DNA of 64,000 bases from Stomorhina lunata. Taxonomy: Eukaryota > Arthropoda > Insecta > Diptera > Rhiniidae. The notes beneath the pieces are model-generated. The model worked only from the letters and a program-made list of their open reading frames with translations. It was not told the DNA's origin and made no database searches. Location of the stretch: NCBI GenBank assembly GCA_933228675.1, contig OW121743.1:91983998-92047997 (forward strand). The letters run 5' to 3'. Both the position numbers and the translations under genes were made by a program. Shown piece after piece: positions 10,515 through 19,925 of this stretch (its first letter is position 1; every line of letters begins with the position of its first letter).

Positions 10515-11315
10515 GACAAGTAAGAAAGTGCTATAGTCGGTCAAGCCCGAATATACGGTACCCTTTACCACTAAGATCAAAGGTGTTCTTTTTCCTGTAT
10601 AAAGACAAATATTTGCTAAAGCTTGCCTTCATACAAACATTTTCTCAAAACTTATATATTTAAGCTGTTTCCGTCATTTGGACTTATATGTGAGCTAGGG
10701 TCAAATGTGGACCGATTATCTCGAAATTTGGAAAATTAACTACAGTTATTACAAAAATTATATATTCAAAATATAAACTCAAATTTCTCATTATCTTCAG
10801 ATTAACGAGCTTTTAACAGTTTTTTGTCTCATTAAGTGCGTTTTGACAGAAGAGTTTGTATGGGAGCTATGGTCAAATGTGGATCAATTTCAACGAAATT
10901 TGGTACAGTGATTTTGGTTTACTTTAGCAGTATTTGTTTCAAATTTCATGAAAAATATTGATATTTGTGCCCAATATATCAATTCCGGGAAGTGGGACCT
11001 ATGGGAGGTACCATAAATTATTCACTGATTTTGACGAATTTCAATAGCTATGGTCCCACTATCAAATAAATGATCTGTCCTAAATTTCATCAAATTATCT
11101 TTAGAATTGCGACCTGTACTTTAATTACATGGTTTACTTGGTCCAGCCAGCCGTCCCGACGGACGGACGGACTGACATCGATAAATCGACTCAGAAAGTA
11201 ATTCTAAGCCTGCTAGTATGCTAATAGGTGGGCCTAAGACAAATATTTCTATACGTTACATACATCAGCACAAACTTTTAATACCCTTTCTACTTATGGT
11301 GGTGAAGGGTATAAT
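10515..11315 (+). mobile_element. GTCY-containing dispersed element, copy 1
   Basis: Begins AACAAGTAAGAAAGTGCTATAG then GTCGGTCAAGCCCGA. It has an internal GACGGACGGACGGA microsatellite and a GACTCAGAAAGT block, and ends with GGTGGTGAAGGGTATAA. Full-length relatives lie at 23069-23816 (same strand) and 42137-42875 (opposite strand). There is no ORF. The structure resembles fly mini-me/DINE-1-type non-autonomous elements carrying (GTCY)n. Confidence 0.8.
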
Positions 11316-11879
11316 AAACTTCAAAGTACGAAATGATTTACAATTTTACGGCATGTATGTAACTACTAAATAGTTGAATTGTTTACAAAATATATATAAA
11401 TATATTTCATATAAAATTTTATACCCATTTCACATGTCGGTTTTAAAAGAAATTTTTTGAAAATTTTGTTTAACAAATTTGAAAAATTATAGATTTTCTT
11501 TTCAGTATCATTAAATGAACTAAGGGAAAAATAAAAATCAAAAAAATTGAGGTCAATATTTTGAACCATTTTGCCGTATTTGTGATTTGAAATCGTAGAT
11601 TTTCGCAAAAATGTAAATTTTTAGTAATAAAAACTGAAAAAATATTCAAAGCATTCTATTATTTTTATAATTTTTAATTTAATGATAACAAGTAAGAGTG
11701 TTATATTCGGCTGTTCTTAATCTTATATACCCACCATCAAGAAACATATCACATAAATTCGGGTGCAGTAGCTTTAAAGTTCAACATTTAAAAGTATCTA
11801 AATAAGTAGTTTCAATAGTATTTACTTTGCACAAAATTTAGTCCCATAACCGGGTATAGTTTTAAGCTGTTAATACCTT

Positions 11880-12125
11880 TTGTCCCAAGTTCGATCCCTA
11901 GAAAAAACTAAAATTTTAAAAAGAAAGGGGTACTTCTCTCAGACAATGAGCTGCATCCGATTTTGTTTTTAGACTCATTGAAAGGAACCGGCTCCGAACA
12001 TCAAATGAATTAGTTAGATAAGTTTTACATAGCCTAATACTCAATAACCAGTGGCTAGCTGAGTTATGAGTTGAACCGCCGCATTTTTGAAAATATATTT
12101 TTTTCAAGTGGTCTGGCCGGGGATC
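11880..12125 (-). mobile_element. tRNA-derived SINE-like copy, rearranged
   Basis: Shares GGGTACTTCTCTCAGACAAT, GAGCTGCATC, TTAGACTCATTGAAAGG and the final TGGTCTGGCCG with 43570-43790. In that copy the right-hand end is a tRNA-like head. Here the head is degenerate and about 45 bp of extra sequence is inserted in the body. Confidence 0.55.
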
Positions 12126-12129
12126 TTTA

Positions 12130-12395
12130 CGTGCGTTTTAGTGATTTTAGTCTCATTTAGTGCGTTTTGACAGAAGAGTTTGTATGGAAGCTATGGTAAA
12201 ATGTGAAGCGATTGATATTGATGGCCAAAATATAAATTTCGGTTAGTGGGACCTATGGGAGGTATGGTATGAGGTAATGGACCGATTTTGACAAATTTCA
12301 ATAGCCATGGTCCCACTGTCAAAAATAATGTGTGCCAAATTTCATCAAATTATCTTTACAATTGCGACCTATGGTGGTGAAGGATATAATTAAGC
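12130..12395 (+). mobile_element. Internal fragment of the GTCY element family
   Basis: Contains GTGCGTTTTGACAGAAGAG, GGGACCTATGGGAGGTA, ATTTCATCAAATTATCTTTA and a terminal TATGGTGGTGAAGG. These occur in the same order as in the 10.5, 23.1 and 42.1 kb copies. The first third and the microsatellite are missing. Confidence 0.65.
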
Positions 12396-13350
12396 AACGG
12401 CCAAAATTTTATATGCAATTTTTAATATCAAAAATTTTATTTTTAATTTTAGTTATAATATTTGATTCTTGTTTTACTATTGTTTTACTATTTTACATAT
12501 TTTCTTTCAATATATTTTTTTAAACAAGAATTTTTACTTTTATTACTGTTAATACTCATAAACATATTTCCTGTTTCTTTAGAAATTTCTGAAAACCGTC
12601 AATTAGGTGTGAAAGAGCTATTTTTCGTTAATAATAGACTATTAGAAGTAAATTATTCACTCACTCGTATTTCTAATTTTCAGGCCTCACAATTTTATTT
12701 AAAACTTAGAATGAAACCAATTAGTCAACTTTAATTCAAACTTATATTTTAGGCATGTGTTAAAATCTAAATATCCTTTTTATTTTTTTTAAAAACAGCG
12801 GCATTTGTGTATATTTATATCAAAATATTTATGTTCTATGTACAAATTAACCGCCATAAATCTCTTGCCATTTACAATAATTTTAACATGAAATTTTCTA
12901 TCTCCTTTAACCACAAATTAAATTCAACAAGAATCATGTAAAAGTAACACCCATATACTCGTACATACATATGTTATGGCTATGATGAAAGGCTTAACAA
13001 ATGCTTATTAGCAGTTAGAACTTAACAAAAACTAGAGAGAATATTTTATAAAAATAGATTTAAATTGTAACAAATTAAATCAAAGTGGACGGGTGATATT
13101 TTAAATTATAAATGGACGGGTGATATTTTAAATTTTAAAGCATAATAGCAGGATAATTGTAGGCTATAGGTAAAAAGTGTTGTAGACTCTATATGGTAAT
13201 TAGTGTTAAACAAATTACTAAAACACCTTTTAGTAAAAGAAGAAAATAAATTCTTTAGTAAATTATAGAGAAATTGTGTAAATGATAGAGCTTTTAATAA
13301 GGAATAATGATACTACTAAACATTAAAAGTAAAATAATTTTGCAAATTAA
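12396..13350. other. Spacer downstream of Ly6 cassette A
   Basis: AT-rich and non-coding. A 25-bp unit beginning GTGGACGGGTGATATTTTAA is duplicated in tandem at 13085-13134. Nothing else was recognised. Confidence 0.5.
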
Positions 13351-13352
13351 GT

Positions 13353-13814
13353 TTAAATGCTAATTTGACTCCATGTTGTATAAAGAACAAAAATCACAAA
13401 GGCAAAGACAAGTATTACATCTAAATAAAGACGATCCGCGGGATTACAACCATCACGATCACTGCATTGATCACAGTCTTGTTTGTACGCTTGTTCCAAA
13501 ACATAACCAGTCAAGGGAGCCTTGCAGCCGTCTACATTGGCATAGACACAGCTACGGTGATAATATTCGACAATATCTGAAAATTTGATGTATTAAATGA
13601 ATTGTAGATTTTAAAAATAGTTTTTTGAACTTACCCACTTTCAAATATTCTCGAAAACATTCATAGTTCGGTGATGTGGCATTTATATTAATGCCACTGT
13701 GATAGTGATGCAAATAGGCTCTGGTTTGATTAGCCAACGTTGAGGAGCATTCTTCAAGTTTTGGACTTTTACAGGAATATTTGCTATCGCAGACATAACA
13801 ACGAAGGGACTGAG
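13353..13814 (-). CDS. Ly6/three-finger cassette A (exons 13635-13814, 13353-13576)
   Basis: Two exons are separated by a 58-nt intron (GTAAGT donor, TTTTCAG acceptor). Exon 2 is 180 nt and begins and ends in phase 1. It encodes SLRCYVCDSKYSC, then NATSPNYECFREYLK. Exon 3 encodes YYHRSCVYANVDGC, then CDQCSDRDGCNPAD and a hydrophobic tail ending in Ile. The ten cysteines and the final CN match the Ly6/uPAR fold of fly GPI-anchored surface proteins; the hydrophobic tail would be the GPI-attachment signal. There are several N-glycosylation sequons. No signal-peptide exon lies between here and cassette B, so expression would need a remote first exon (25245-25305) or a lost one. It is the most diverged cassette. 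Its exon 3 is 6 nt longer than in B-E. Confidence 0.75.
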
Positions 13815-13864
13815 CTGAAATTGAGTAAGATAAAATATGTTAACCTAAAATTATATTAATGGTA

Positions 13865-14199
13865 AGGTACTAGGAAAATTTTATATCGAAAATTCTTCTT
13901 ATAAGAAAAATTTATATTGAAAATTTTTCTAGAAGAAAAATTTAAATCGAAAATTTTTCTAGAAGAAAAATTTATTCCGAAAATTTTGTTAAAAAAATTT
14001 ATATCGAAAATTTTTTCTATAAGAAAAATTTTAGATCGAAAATTTTTTCTATAAGAAAAATTTTGTATCGAAAATTTTTTCTATAAGAAAAATTTTATTT
14101 TAAAAAAGTTTTCTATAAGAAAAATTTTATATCGAAAATTGTATATCGAAAATTTTTCTATAAGAAGATCTTATATCAAAAATTTATATCGAAAATGTT
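13865..14199. repeat. ~30-bp minisatellite, TATATCG type (left part)
   Basis: Units of TATATCGAAAATTTTTCTAT followed by AAGAAAAATT, many with deletions. It is interrupted at 14200 by the ribozyme-element copy and resumes at 14336. Confidence 0.85.
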
Positions 14200-14335
14200 T
14201 CTGAAGGAAACCATCGAAACGCGTCGAGAAAAGGTTTCCCCACCAACATTTTTTGGTTTTATTAAAAAACTATTTATTACAATAATAAATAATTGTAGTA
14301 AATTAGGATCTTAGTGTAATACACTACAGTAAAAT
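14200..14335 (+). mobile_element. Ribozyme-element copy 2, hammerhead core deleted
   Basis: Aligns to the minus strand of 26941-27090. It has CTGAAG (14201-14206), then CCATCGAAAC and GCGTCGAG (14211-14228), a CAACATTTTTTGG segment and a stem-loop at 14274-14301, ending TTAGGATC. Relative to the other copy about 13 nt of the 5' side of helix II are gone and the CUGANGA box is broken. The RNA from this copy should therefore not self-cleave. The stem-loop is kept with compensatory changes. Both borders abut minisatellite. Confidence 0.7.
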
Positions 14336-15480
14336 CTGGAAAAATTTTATATAGAAAATTTGTCTAAAGGAAAAATTTATATTGAAAATTTTCTATCAGA
14401 AAAATTTATATCGAAACATTTTTCTATCAGAAAAAGAAAAAATTTATGTCGAAATTTTTTTTTAAGGTAAATTTTTCTATAGGAAAAATTTTATATCGAA
14501 ATTTTTTTATAAGAAAAATTTTATATCGAAATTTTTTTTTAAGAAAAATTTTGTCTCGAAAATTTGATATCGAAAATTGTTCTATAAGAAAAATTTTGTA
14601 TCGAAATTTTTACAAAAAGAAAAATTTGAATTGGAAATTTTTTCTAAAAGAATAAAATTATTCTTTTAAAAAAATTTTCCAATTCAAATTTTTCTTTATT
14701 GAAAATTTTTCTATAATTAAAATTTGATATCGATAATTTTTCTATAGGAAAAACGTTATATAGAAAATTTTCCTATGAGAAAAATTTTATATCCTAAATT
14801 TTTCTATAAGAAAAAAATTGTATTGAAAATCTTCCTATAAGAAAAAGTTTATATTGAAAATCTTCCTATAAGAAAAAGTTTATATCGAAAATTTTTCTAT
14901 AAGAAAAATTTTATATCGAAAAATTTCATAACAAAATTATTTCAAAAATTTTGCTATAAGAATAATTTTATATCGAAAATTTTTTTATAAGAAAAATTTC
15001 AATTAAAATATGTTCTATAAGAAAAATTTCTATCGAAAATTTTTCAATAAGAAAAAATTCTATTTTTTTCTATCAAAAATATTTGATATCAAAAATTTTT
15101 CTATAAGAAAAACTTCTATAGAAAATTTTTTAATAGGAAAAATTTCTATCGAAAATTTTTTAATAAGAATAATTTCTATCAAAAATTTTTTATAAAAAAA
15201 TTTTTATCGAAAATGTTTTTTTAAGGAAAATTTATGGAATTTTTTATACGAAAAATTTATATCGAAAAATTTTCTATAAGAAAAATTGTATATCGGAAAT
15301 TTTTCTATAAAAGAAATTGTTTATCAAAAATTTTTCTATAAAAAATATGAAATCGAAAATTTTTCTTTGAGAAAAATTTTGTATCGAATTTTTAAAAAAA
15401 AGAATTAAATTGAATATTTTTACAGCAAATTTTATATAGACATTTTTTTAAAAGCAAAATTTCTATAAAAATTTGCTGAA
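14336..15480. repeat. ~30-bp minisatellite, TATATCG type (right part)
   Basis: Continuation of the TATATCGAAAATTTTTCTAT plus AAGAAAAATT array. It grades into the GTTACCG subtype near 15480. It contains the inversion junction at 14618-14695. Confidence 0.85.
14618..14695. repeat. 37-bp-arm palindrome inside the array
   Basis: Arms 14618-14654 and 14659-14695 are near-perfect inverted repeats (AGAAAAATTTGAATTGG inward from both ends) around a 4-nt loop. This marks a local inversion or template-switch within the minisatellite. Confidence 0.75.
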
Positions 15481-16365
15481 GTAAATTTTTCTTTAAAAAT
15501 TTGTTATCGAAAATTTTTCTATAAAAATTTATTACCGAAAATTTTCTTAAAAAAATTTGTTACCGAAAATTTTTCTATAAAAATTTGTTACCGAAAATTT
15601 TTCTATTAAAATTTGTTACCGAAAATTTTTCTATAAAAATTTGTTACCGAAAATTTTTCTATAAAAATTTGTTACCGAAAATTTTTCTATAAAAATTTGT
15701 TACCGAAAATTTTTCTATAAAAATTTGTTACCGAAAATTTTTCTATAAAAATTTGTTACCGAAAAGTTTTCTATAAAAATTTGTTACCGAAAATTTTTCT
15801 ATAAAAATTTGTTACCGAAAATTTTTCTATTAAAATTTGTTACCGAAAATTTTTCTATAAAAATTTGTTACCGAAAATTTTTCTATAAAAATTTGTTACC
15901 GAAAATTTTTCTATAAAAATTTATTACCGAAAATTTTTCTATAAAAATTTGTTACCGAAAATTTTTCTATAAAAATTTGTTACCGAAAATTTTTCTATAA
16001 AAATTTGTTACCGAAAATTTTTCTATAAAAATTTGTTACCGAAAATTTTTCTATAAAAATTTGTTACCGAAAATTTTTCTATAAAAATTTGTTACCGAAA
16101 ATTTTTCTATAAAAATTTGTTACCGAAAATTTTTTTATAAAAATTTGTTACCGAAAATTTTTCTATAAAAATTTGTTACCGATAATTTTTGTATACAAAT
16201 TTGTTACCAAAAATTTTTGTATAAAAATTTGTTACCGAAAATTTTTCTATAAAAATTTGTTACCGAAAATTTTTCTATAAAAATTAGTTACCGAAAATTT
16301 TTCTATAAAAATTTGATAACAAAAATTTTTCTATAAAAATTTAATACAGAAAAATTTTCTTAAAA
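15481..16365. repeat. 28-bp minisatellite, GTTACCG type
   Basis: About 31 highly regular copies of GTTACCGAAAATTTTTCT followed by ATAAAAATTT. Many neighbours are identical, indicating recent homogenisation. The reverse-complement family is at 29340-29935. Confidence 0.95.
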
Positions 16366-16551
16366 TAAATTAGAATAATATAATAACATATTTCCGAAAA
16401 TGTTTGCATAAAAAAAATTTTAGATGGGAATTTAATTAAAATAAACCAAATTTGGGAGTTACATTTATTTTTTTTATTTAAAAAAGAAAAATTTATTGTA
16501 AAGTTTTTAAAAAATACCACTTAACATAAAAAGTCTTTATAGATCAATCAA

Positions 16552-17011
16552 TTAATTCCACAAATGACGCAAAATAGCGGCAACGCTAATTGTGGCAATT
16601 ACTGTTGTAACATCAACACTGACACGTCCTGCTGGATTGCAACCATTTTTGTTGTTACATTGATTGCATTCATGCTTTTTCGCAGAGTTTGCAAGAGAAG
16701 GTCTCAAAGATAAGCTGCAGCCGGAAATATTGGAATAGATACAACTTCTGTAATAGTATTCAGTATCGGCTAGAAATAGACGAAAACAAGTTAAGAACGG
16801 GTTTAATAGAATATGATATTAGAAAACTTACAAGTTTTTATATATTCTCGGAAACAATCGTAGCTACGAGAAGTGGCATTTGGATTGACACCAACGTGAA
16901 ACTGTTGCAAATAGAGACGGGTAGCATTAGCTACTATTGGATTACATGTTTCTAGATACGGTTTTTTGCATGATTCCTTATTGCTGCAGGTAAAGCACTG
17001 GAGAGCTTGGT
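16552..17011 (-). CDS. Ly6/three-finger cassette B (exons 16832-17011, 16552-16769)
   Basis: Intron 62 nt (GTAAGT/CTAG). Exon 2 (180 nt, phase 1-1) encodes QALQCFTCSNKESC, then NATSRSYDCFREYIK. Exon 3 (218 nt with stop) encodes YYYRSCIYSNISGC, then CNQCNNKNGCNPAGR and a hydrophobic GPI-type tail ending RHLWN. All ten Ly6 cysteines and the final CN are present and the frame is intact. AATAAA-type signals lie just beyond the stop (near 16467-16480), so the cassette has its own 3' end. No signal-peptide exon lies in the 316 nt separating it from cassette C. It is a duplicate of cassette D, with few amino-acid changes. The likely product is a GPI-anchored extracellular protein of the fly Ly6 family; the exact member is not identified. 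Confidence 0.8.
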
Positions 17012-17327
17012 CTGAAAAAAATTATTTGTAATTAGTCTTTTTTAAATGTTAATCCAAGTTTTAGTCATTAGGTAGTTTCATTCTTACTGATATTTATAGT
17101 TTAATTCTGAACTGTTTAAAATTATTCACAAAAATCGAATATAAATTTTACACAAATACAAAAATTGTTATGTGGACCCAGAGTTTGAGGATCACATTTG
17201 CTTTCGTTGGATGAAATCATTGCAATTAAATAAGACATCACAATTTTATTCGCTTTTAGCCGTTTTTATTCATTTATTAAAATAAATTGTACAAAAATTT
17301 TCAACAACAATTACAACTTTTTTTAAT
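17012..17327. other. B-C spacer, conserved with the D-E spacer
   Basis: Alignable along its length with 19602-19925. It holds the 3'UTR and poly(A) signals of cassette C, then intronic or 5' sequence of B. I searched the minus strand for a signal-peptide exon with a phase-1 donor and found none conserved between the two copies. One candidate ATG frame in this spacer is broken in the D-E copy. Confidence 0.6.
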
Positions 17328-17792
17328 TCAATTACACCCCATTCTTGCAATTAAACCCACAATCAATGTTGTCAACACAGTCATCAATTCAATGCTAGCA
17401 CGTCCAGCTGGATTGCAGCCATTTTTGTTGCTACATTGATCACATACCTGCTTATAATTTAGTGATGTTATATAGTTATCTAAAGGTAGATCACATCCCT
17501 GGATGTTTGCATAAGTGCAGCCTTTGTAGTAGTAATTATTTGCAGCTGCAATTAAGAAATAGCAACACATTTAGTTTTTCTTGTAAGGAGAACTTGAAAC
17601 TTAAGCACTTACGTGTGTCGATGTATTCATGAAAACATTCGTAAAAAGGTGAAGTAGCATTAATACTGGCGTTCTTATGGAAGGCTGCTACATAAGTTCG
17701 GGTTCTATTGGCTAGAGCAGGGTTGCATTCTGACAGTTTTGGGCTTCTACAACTTTTTTTGTCATCACAAACATAGCACTTGAGTGAATAAC
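17328..17792 (-). CDS. Ly6/three-finger cassette C (exons 17613-17792, 17328-17545)
   Basis: Intron 67 nt (GTAAGT/TTGCAG). Exon 2 (180 nt, phase 1-1) encodes YSLKCYVCDDKKSC, then NATSPFYECFHEYID. Exon 3 (218 nt) encodes NYYYKGCTYANIQGC, then CDQCSNKNGCNPAGR and a hydrophobic tail ending ARMGCN. Ten Ly6 cysteines are conserved. AATAAA signals follow at about 17272-17287. No first exon lies between here and the array that starts at about 17845. It is paralogous to cassette E. The B-C pair and the D-E pair form a tandem duplication in which flanks and the spacer between cassettes are also alike. Confidence 0.8.
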
Positions 17793-17844
17793 CTGACAGG
17801 TAAATAGGTTAAACTTTGTTTATATATTTTGCAATGAAAAGTCA

Positions 17845-19000
17845 AAAATTTGTTACTGAAAATTTTTCCATAAAAATTTGTTACCAAAAATTTTCCTATA
17901 AAAATTTGTCACTAAAAATTTGCATGTATAGAAAAAATTAAAAAAAAAAATCTATAAAAATTGGATGCCGAAAATGTTTCTTTAAAAATATGTTACCGAA
18001 AATTTCTCTTTCACTGTTTGTTACCGAAAGTTTTTCTTTAAAAATTTGTTGCCGAAAAATTTTTTATACAAATTTTTTACCGAAAATTTTTCTATAAAAA
18101 TTTTTTACCGAAAATTTTTCTATAAACATTTTTTACCGAAAATTTTTCTATAAACATTTTTTACCGAAAATTTTTCTATAAAAATTTTTTACCGAAAATT
18201 TTTTTATGAAATTTTTTTACCGAAAATTTTTCTTTAAATATTTTTTACCAAAAATTTTTCTATAAAAATTTTTAACCGAAAATTTTTCTATAAAAATTTT
18301 TAACCGAAAATTTTTCTATAAAAATTTTTAACCGAAAATTTTTCTATAAAAATTTTTCTATCAAAATTTCTTACCTAAAATTTTTCTATAAAAATTTCTT
18401 ACCTAAAATTTTTCTATAAAAATTTCTTACCTAAAATTTTTCTATAAAAATTTTTTACCGAAAATTTTTCTATGAAAATTTTTTACCGAAAATTTTTATA
18501 TGAAAATTTTTTACCGAAAATTTTTCTATGAAAATTTTTTACCGAAAATTTTTCTATGAAAATTTTTTACCGAAAATTTTTCTATAAAAATTTTTTACCG
18601 AAAATTTTTCTATAAAAATTTTTTACCGAAAATTTTTCTATAAAAATTTTTTACCGAAAATTTTTATATGAAAATTTTTTACCGAAAATTTTTCTATGAA
18701 AATTTTTTACCGAAAATTTTTCTATAAAAATTTTTTACCGAAAATGTTTCTATAAAAATTTTTTACCGAAAATTTTTCTATAAAAATTTTTTACCGAAAA
18801 TTTTTCTATAAAAATTTTTTACCGAAAATTTTTCTATAAAAATTTTTTACCGAAAATTTTTCTATAAAAATTTTTTACCGAAAATTTTTCTATAAAAATT
18901 TTTTACCGAAAATTTTTCTATAAAAATTTTTTACCGAAAATTTTTCTATAAAAATTTTTTACCGAAAATTTTTCTATACAAATTTTCTAAATTTTTTTTA
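17845..19000. repeat. 28-bp minisatellite, TTTACCG type
   Basis: About 41 copies of TTTACCGAAAATTTTTCTAT plus AAAAATTT. This is a sister subtype of the 15.5 kb array with TTT for TTG. It separates cassettes C and D, so it lies in the duplicated block boundary. Confidence 0.95.
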
Positions 19001-19141
19001 TAGAAATTTGCATAAATTAAAATAAATCAAATTTGGGAGTTACGTTTATTTGTTTTTATTCAAAAAAGAAAAATTTTAAATATTTTTGTAAAGTTTCTAA
19101 AAAATACCACATAAAATAAAAAGTCTTAATACATCAATCAA

Positions 19142-19601
19142 TTAATTCCACAAATAACGCAAAATAGCGGCAACGCTAATTGTGGCAAATACTGTCATAA
19201 CATCAACACTGACACGTCCTGCTGGATTGCAACCATTTTTGTTGTTACATTGATTGCATTCATGCTTTTTCACAGAGTTATAAATAGAAGGACTCAAAGA
19301 TAAGCTGCAGCCGTAAATATTGGAATAGGTACAACTTCTATAATAGTATTCAGTATTGGCTAGAAATAGACGCAAATACTTTAAGAACGGGTTTAATAGA
19401 AAATGATATTAGAAAACTTACAAGTTTTTATATATTCTCGGAAACAATCGTAGCTACGAGAAGTGGCATTTGGATTGACACCAACGTGAAACTGTTGCAA
19501 ATAGAGACGGGTAGCATTAGCTATTATTGGATTACATGTTTCTAGATATGGTTTTTTGCACGATTCCTTACTGTTGCAGGTAAAGCATTGGAGAGCTTGG
19601 T
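19142..19601 (-). CDS. Ly6/three-finger cassette D (exons 19422-19601, 19142-19359)
   Basis: Intron 62 nt. Exon 2 (180 nt, phase 1-1) encodes QALQCFTCNSKESC, then NATSRSYDCFREYIK. Exon 3 (218 nt) encodes YYYRSCTYSNIYGC, then CNQCNNKNGCNPAGR and a GPI-type hydrophobic tail ending RYLWN. All ten Ly6 cysteines are intact. It is the duplicate of cassette B, differing at scattered sites, and both are open, which argues for selection after duplication. No local first exon is seen in the 324 nt before cassette E. With the exon at 25245-25305 the junction codon would be AAC, giving VSLNQALQC. Confidence 0.8.
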
Positions 19602-19925
19602 CTGAAAGAAATAATTTCTTATTAGTCTTTTTTAAATTTTGTTGCAAGTTCAAGTCATTAAGTAGTTTCGTTCTTACTGATATTTATAGTTTAATTCTAA
19701 ACTGTTTAAAATTATTCACAAAAATAGAATTTTAATTTTACACAAATACAAAAAATTGTTATGTAGACCCAAAGTTTGAGGACCACATTGGCTTACACTT
19801 GATGAAATCATTGCAATTTAATAAAACATCACAATTTTATTCGCTTTTAGCCATTTGTAATCATTTATTAAAATAAATTGTACAAAAATTTTCTACAACA
19901 ATTACAACTTATAATTTTTTTTAAT

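Noticed and set aside
14211..14228. Second functional hammerhead at 14.2 kb
   Set aside because: The CUGANGA box and the 5' strand of helix II are deleted, so only the 3' half of the core remains.
17160..17240. Candidate alternative first exon between Ly6 cassettes B and C
   Set aside because: An ATG frame exists but does not look like a signal peptide, lacks a good phase-1 donor, and is broken by a stop in the equivalent D-E spacer.
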